The notes beneath the pieces were generated by a model. The model saw only the letters and a program-made list of their open reading frames with translations. It was not told the origin of the DNA and searched no databases. From positions 1-14,503 of the forward strand of contig JAHJLU010000221.1 of assembly GCA_018821745.1 (NCBI GenBank): 14,503 nt of DNA. Reading direction: 5' to 3'. The translations under genes were made by a program, and so were the position numbers. The stretch's first letter is position 1. Each line of letters opens with the position of its first letter. Below, piece by piece: positions 13,500 through 14,503 of the stretch. The DNA is from Myxococcota bacterium. Lineage in GTDB: Bacteria > Myxococcota_A > Polyangia > HGW-17.

Positions 13500-14503
13500 A
13501 CCTTCGCAGTATCGTCCTCAGTCTCGTGATGCTCGCTTCCCTGGCTGCCACATCCACGGTGGTAAAGAAGGCACCACTCACCACTATTCCCCAGGGGGTT
13601 CGAGTCAACGGCATTGACGTGGGAGGCATGACCTTCGCCCAGGTGGAGAGCGTCCTGGCCTCCCGCATGAAGAAGCAGGGGCAGGAAGTTATCACGGTCA
13701 CCCTGGGAGAGAAGAAGTTTCCCGTCAAACCCTCCCAGATAGGTCTCAAGATCGATATCGCCAGTGTTATCGAGGAACTGAAGTCCCACTTCGGGGGCAC
13801 CTACTCGCTCTGGCGTCGCGGTGTGCTGAAAAAGTGGGCAAAGCGGGGGTATTATGTCCTCCATACGCCGGTCATTTATAACCGGTCGGAGATCCACCGG
13901 ATCTTCAGCGAGATGCAGAAGGGGGTGGAGAGTCCGCCCAAAAATGCCCGCCTCGATCTGATCAACCGGAAGGTGCTCCCCTCGGAGAACGGGCAGAGCA
14001 TGGATCTGGCGGGCTCCATCGCCCGGTTTGAGCGGATAATCCAGAACGGCGGCGACGCCATGAAGGCCCGCATGTACAAGATTGTCCCCAGGATCTCCTC
14101 CCAGGCACTCAAGGATCTCAGCCTCAAGACGGTCCTTGGGTGGTACGAGACCTCCTTCCCCTCCTGGGGAAAGTGGGCCAACCGCGCCCACAACCTCAAG
14201 GTGGGCGGCGCCCGGCTCACGGGGACGGTGCTCCTGCCGGGCAAGGACTTCTCTTTTAACGACACCCTCGGACCCCGCAGCGCCAAGATGGGATATCGCG
14301 TGGCACCCGTCATCGCCCTGGGAGAGACCGTGGACGGCATGGGCGGCGGGATGTGCCAGATTGCCTCCACCCTCTTTGCGGCCTCATTTTTCGCGGGGCT
14401 CGACATTATCCACGGCAAACCCCACTCGCAGCCCTCCCACTATATCGACCTGGGTCTCGACGCCACGGTCTTCTATCCTTCCGTGGATCTGGTCCTGCGC
14501 AAT
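13496..14503 (+). CDS. VanW-family protein, cut by right edge
   Basis: The frame opens at an ATG overlapping the previous stop by 4 bp and stays open for 336 codons to the window end. An N-terminal signal or anchor (about 5-22) is followed by a segment like the peptidoglycan-binding-4/YoaR repeat (GVRVNGIDVGGMTFAQVESV, 34-53), a long middle region, and the VanW domain (about 213 onward). VanW signatures seen are LPGKDFSFND (247-256), GYRVAPVI (266-273), GGGMCQIASTLF (283-294, with C287), KPHSQPSHY (308-316) and DATVFYPSVDLVLRN (322-336). VanW proteins occur in some vancomycin-resistance clusters and widely elsewhere; their biochemical role is not settled, but an exported cell-wall-associated job fits. 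The protein is probably periplasmic, being either anchored or released. The C-terminus is missing. Confidence 0.9.
   Translation, partial: MNLRSIVLSLVMLASLAATSTVVKKAPLTTIPQGVRVNGIDVGGMTFAQVESVLASRMKKQGQEVITVTLGEKKFPVKPSQIGLKIDIASVIEELKSHFGGTYSLWRRGVLKKWAKRGYYVLHTPVIYNRSEIHRIFSEMQKGVESPPKNARLDLINRKVLPSENGQSMDLAGSIARFERIIQNGGDAMKARMYKIVPRISSQALKDLSLKTVLGWYETSFPSWGKWANRAHNLKVGGARLTGTVLLPGKDFSFNDTLGPRSAKMGYRVAPVIALGETVDGMGGGMCQIASTLFAASFFAGLDIIHGKPHSQPSHYIDLGLDATVFYPSVDLVLRN

Noticed and set aside
13397..14191. Minus-strand open frame opposite the VanW-family gene
   Set aside because: The plus frame is open to the edge, with a start overlapping the previous stop and VanW signatures.
1..14503. 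Insertion sequence, prophage, CRISPR array or attachment site
   Set aside because: No transposase, integrase, phage gene, spaced direct repeats or tRNA end was seen on either strand.

Overview
The window looks like chromosomal DNA from a Myxococcota-type (deltaproteobacterial) organism. It is GC-rich in its genes and AT-rich between them. Signs of this lineage are several eukaryote-like Ser/Thr kinases with the HRD-[IV]-S-P-x-N catalytic loop that I associate with myxobacteria, an FHA/transmembrane/AgmX-PglI-tail protein, and many small lineage-specific lipoproteins. The placement is inferred from protein style; no rRNA or tRNA gene is present to confirm it.

Left part (1-3457): two Ser/Thr kinase genes sit head to head around an AT-rich 172-bp spacer. 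The leftward gene encodes two complete kinase domains in tandem and runs off the window edge. The rightward gene encodes one kinase domain plus a C-terminal membrane anchor.

Middle part (3546-7566, all minus strand): in transcription order these are an FtsW-type SEDS glycosyltransferase (ftsW), a 286-residue lipoprotein of unknown function, a 272-bp spacer with four separate inverted repeats, and a 542-residue protein. That protein has an N-terminal FHA-like domain, one membrane span, a long low-complexity periplasmic region with short repeats, and a C-terminal TonB/AgmX-PglI-like domain. It resembles the architecture of the Myxococcus gliding protein GltG/PglI.

Right part (7777-14503, all plus strand): eight closely spaced or overlapping genes that probably form one operon behind a good sigma70-like promoter. 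They are a Fic-fold protein with a destroyed catalytic motif, a LolA/LolB-like (DUF4292-like) lipoprotein, xseA with an unusual 120-residue N-terminal extension, two more lipoproteins, a PlsC-type acyltransferase, a lipoprotein with a two-cysteine C-terminal domain, and a VanW-family protein cut by the right edge. Apart from xseA and the Fic-like gene, the theme is the cell envelope.

The best candidates for something undescribed are the pseudo-Fic protein leading an envelope operon, the FHA-like transmembrane protein beside two kinase genes, and the hairpin-rich spacer at about 5250-5404, in which one dyad is centred on a predicted -10 box. No IS element, CRISPR array, tRNA or rRNA gene was found.
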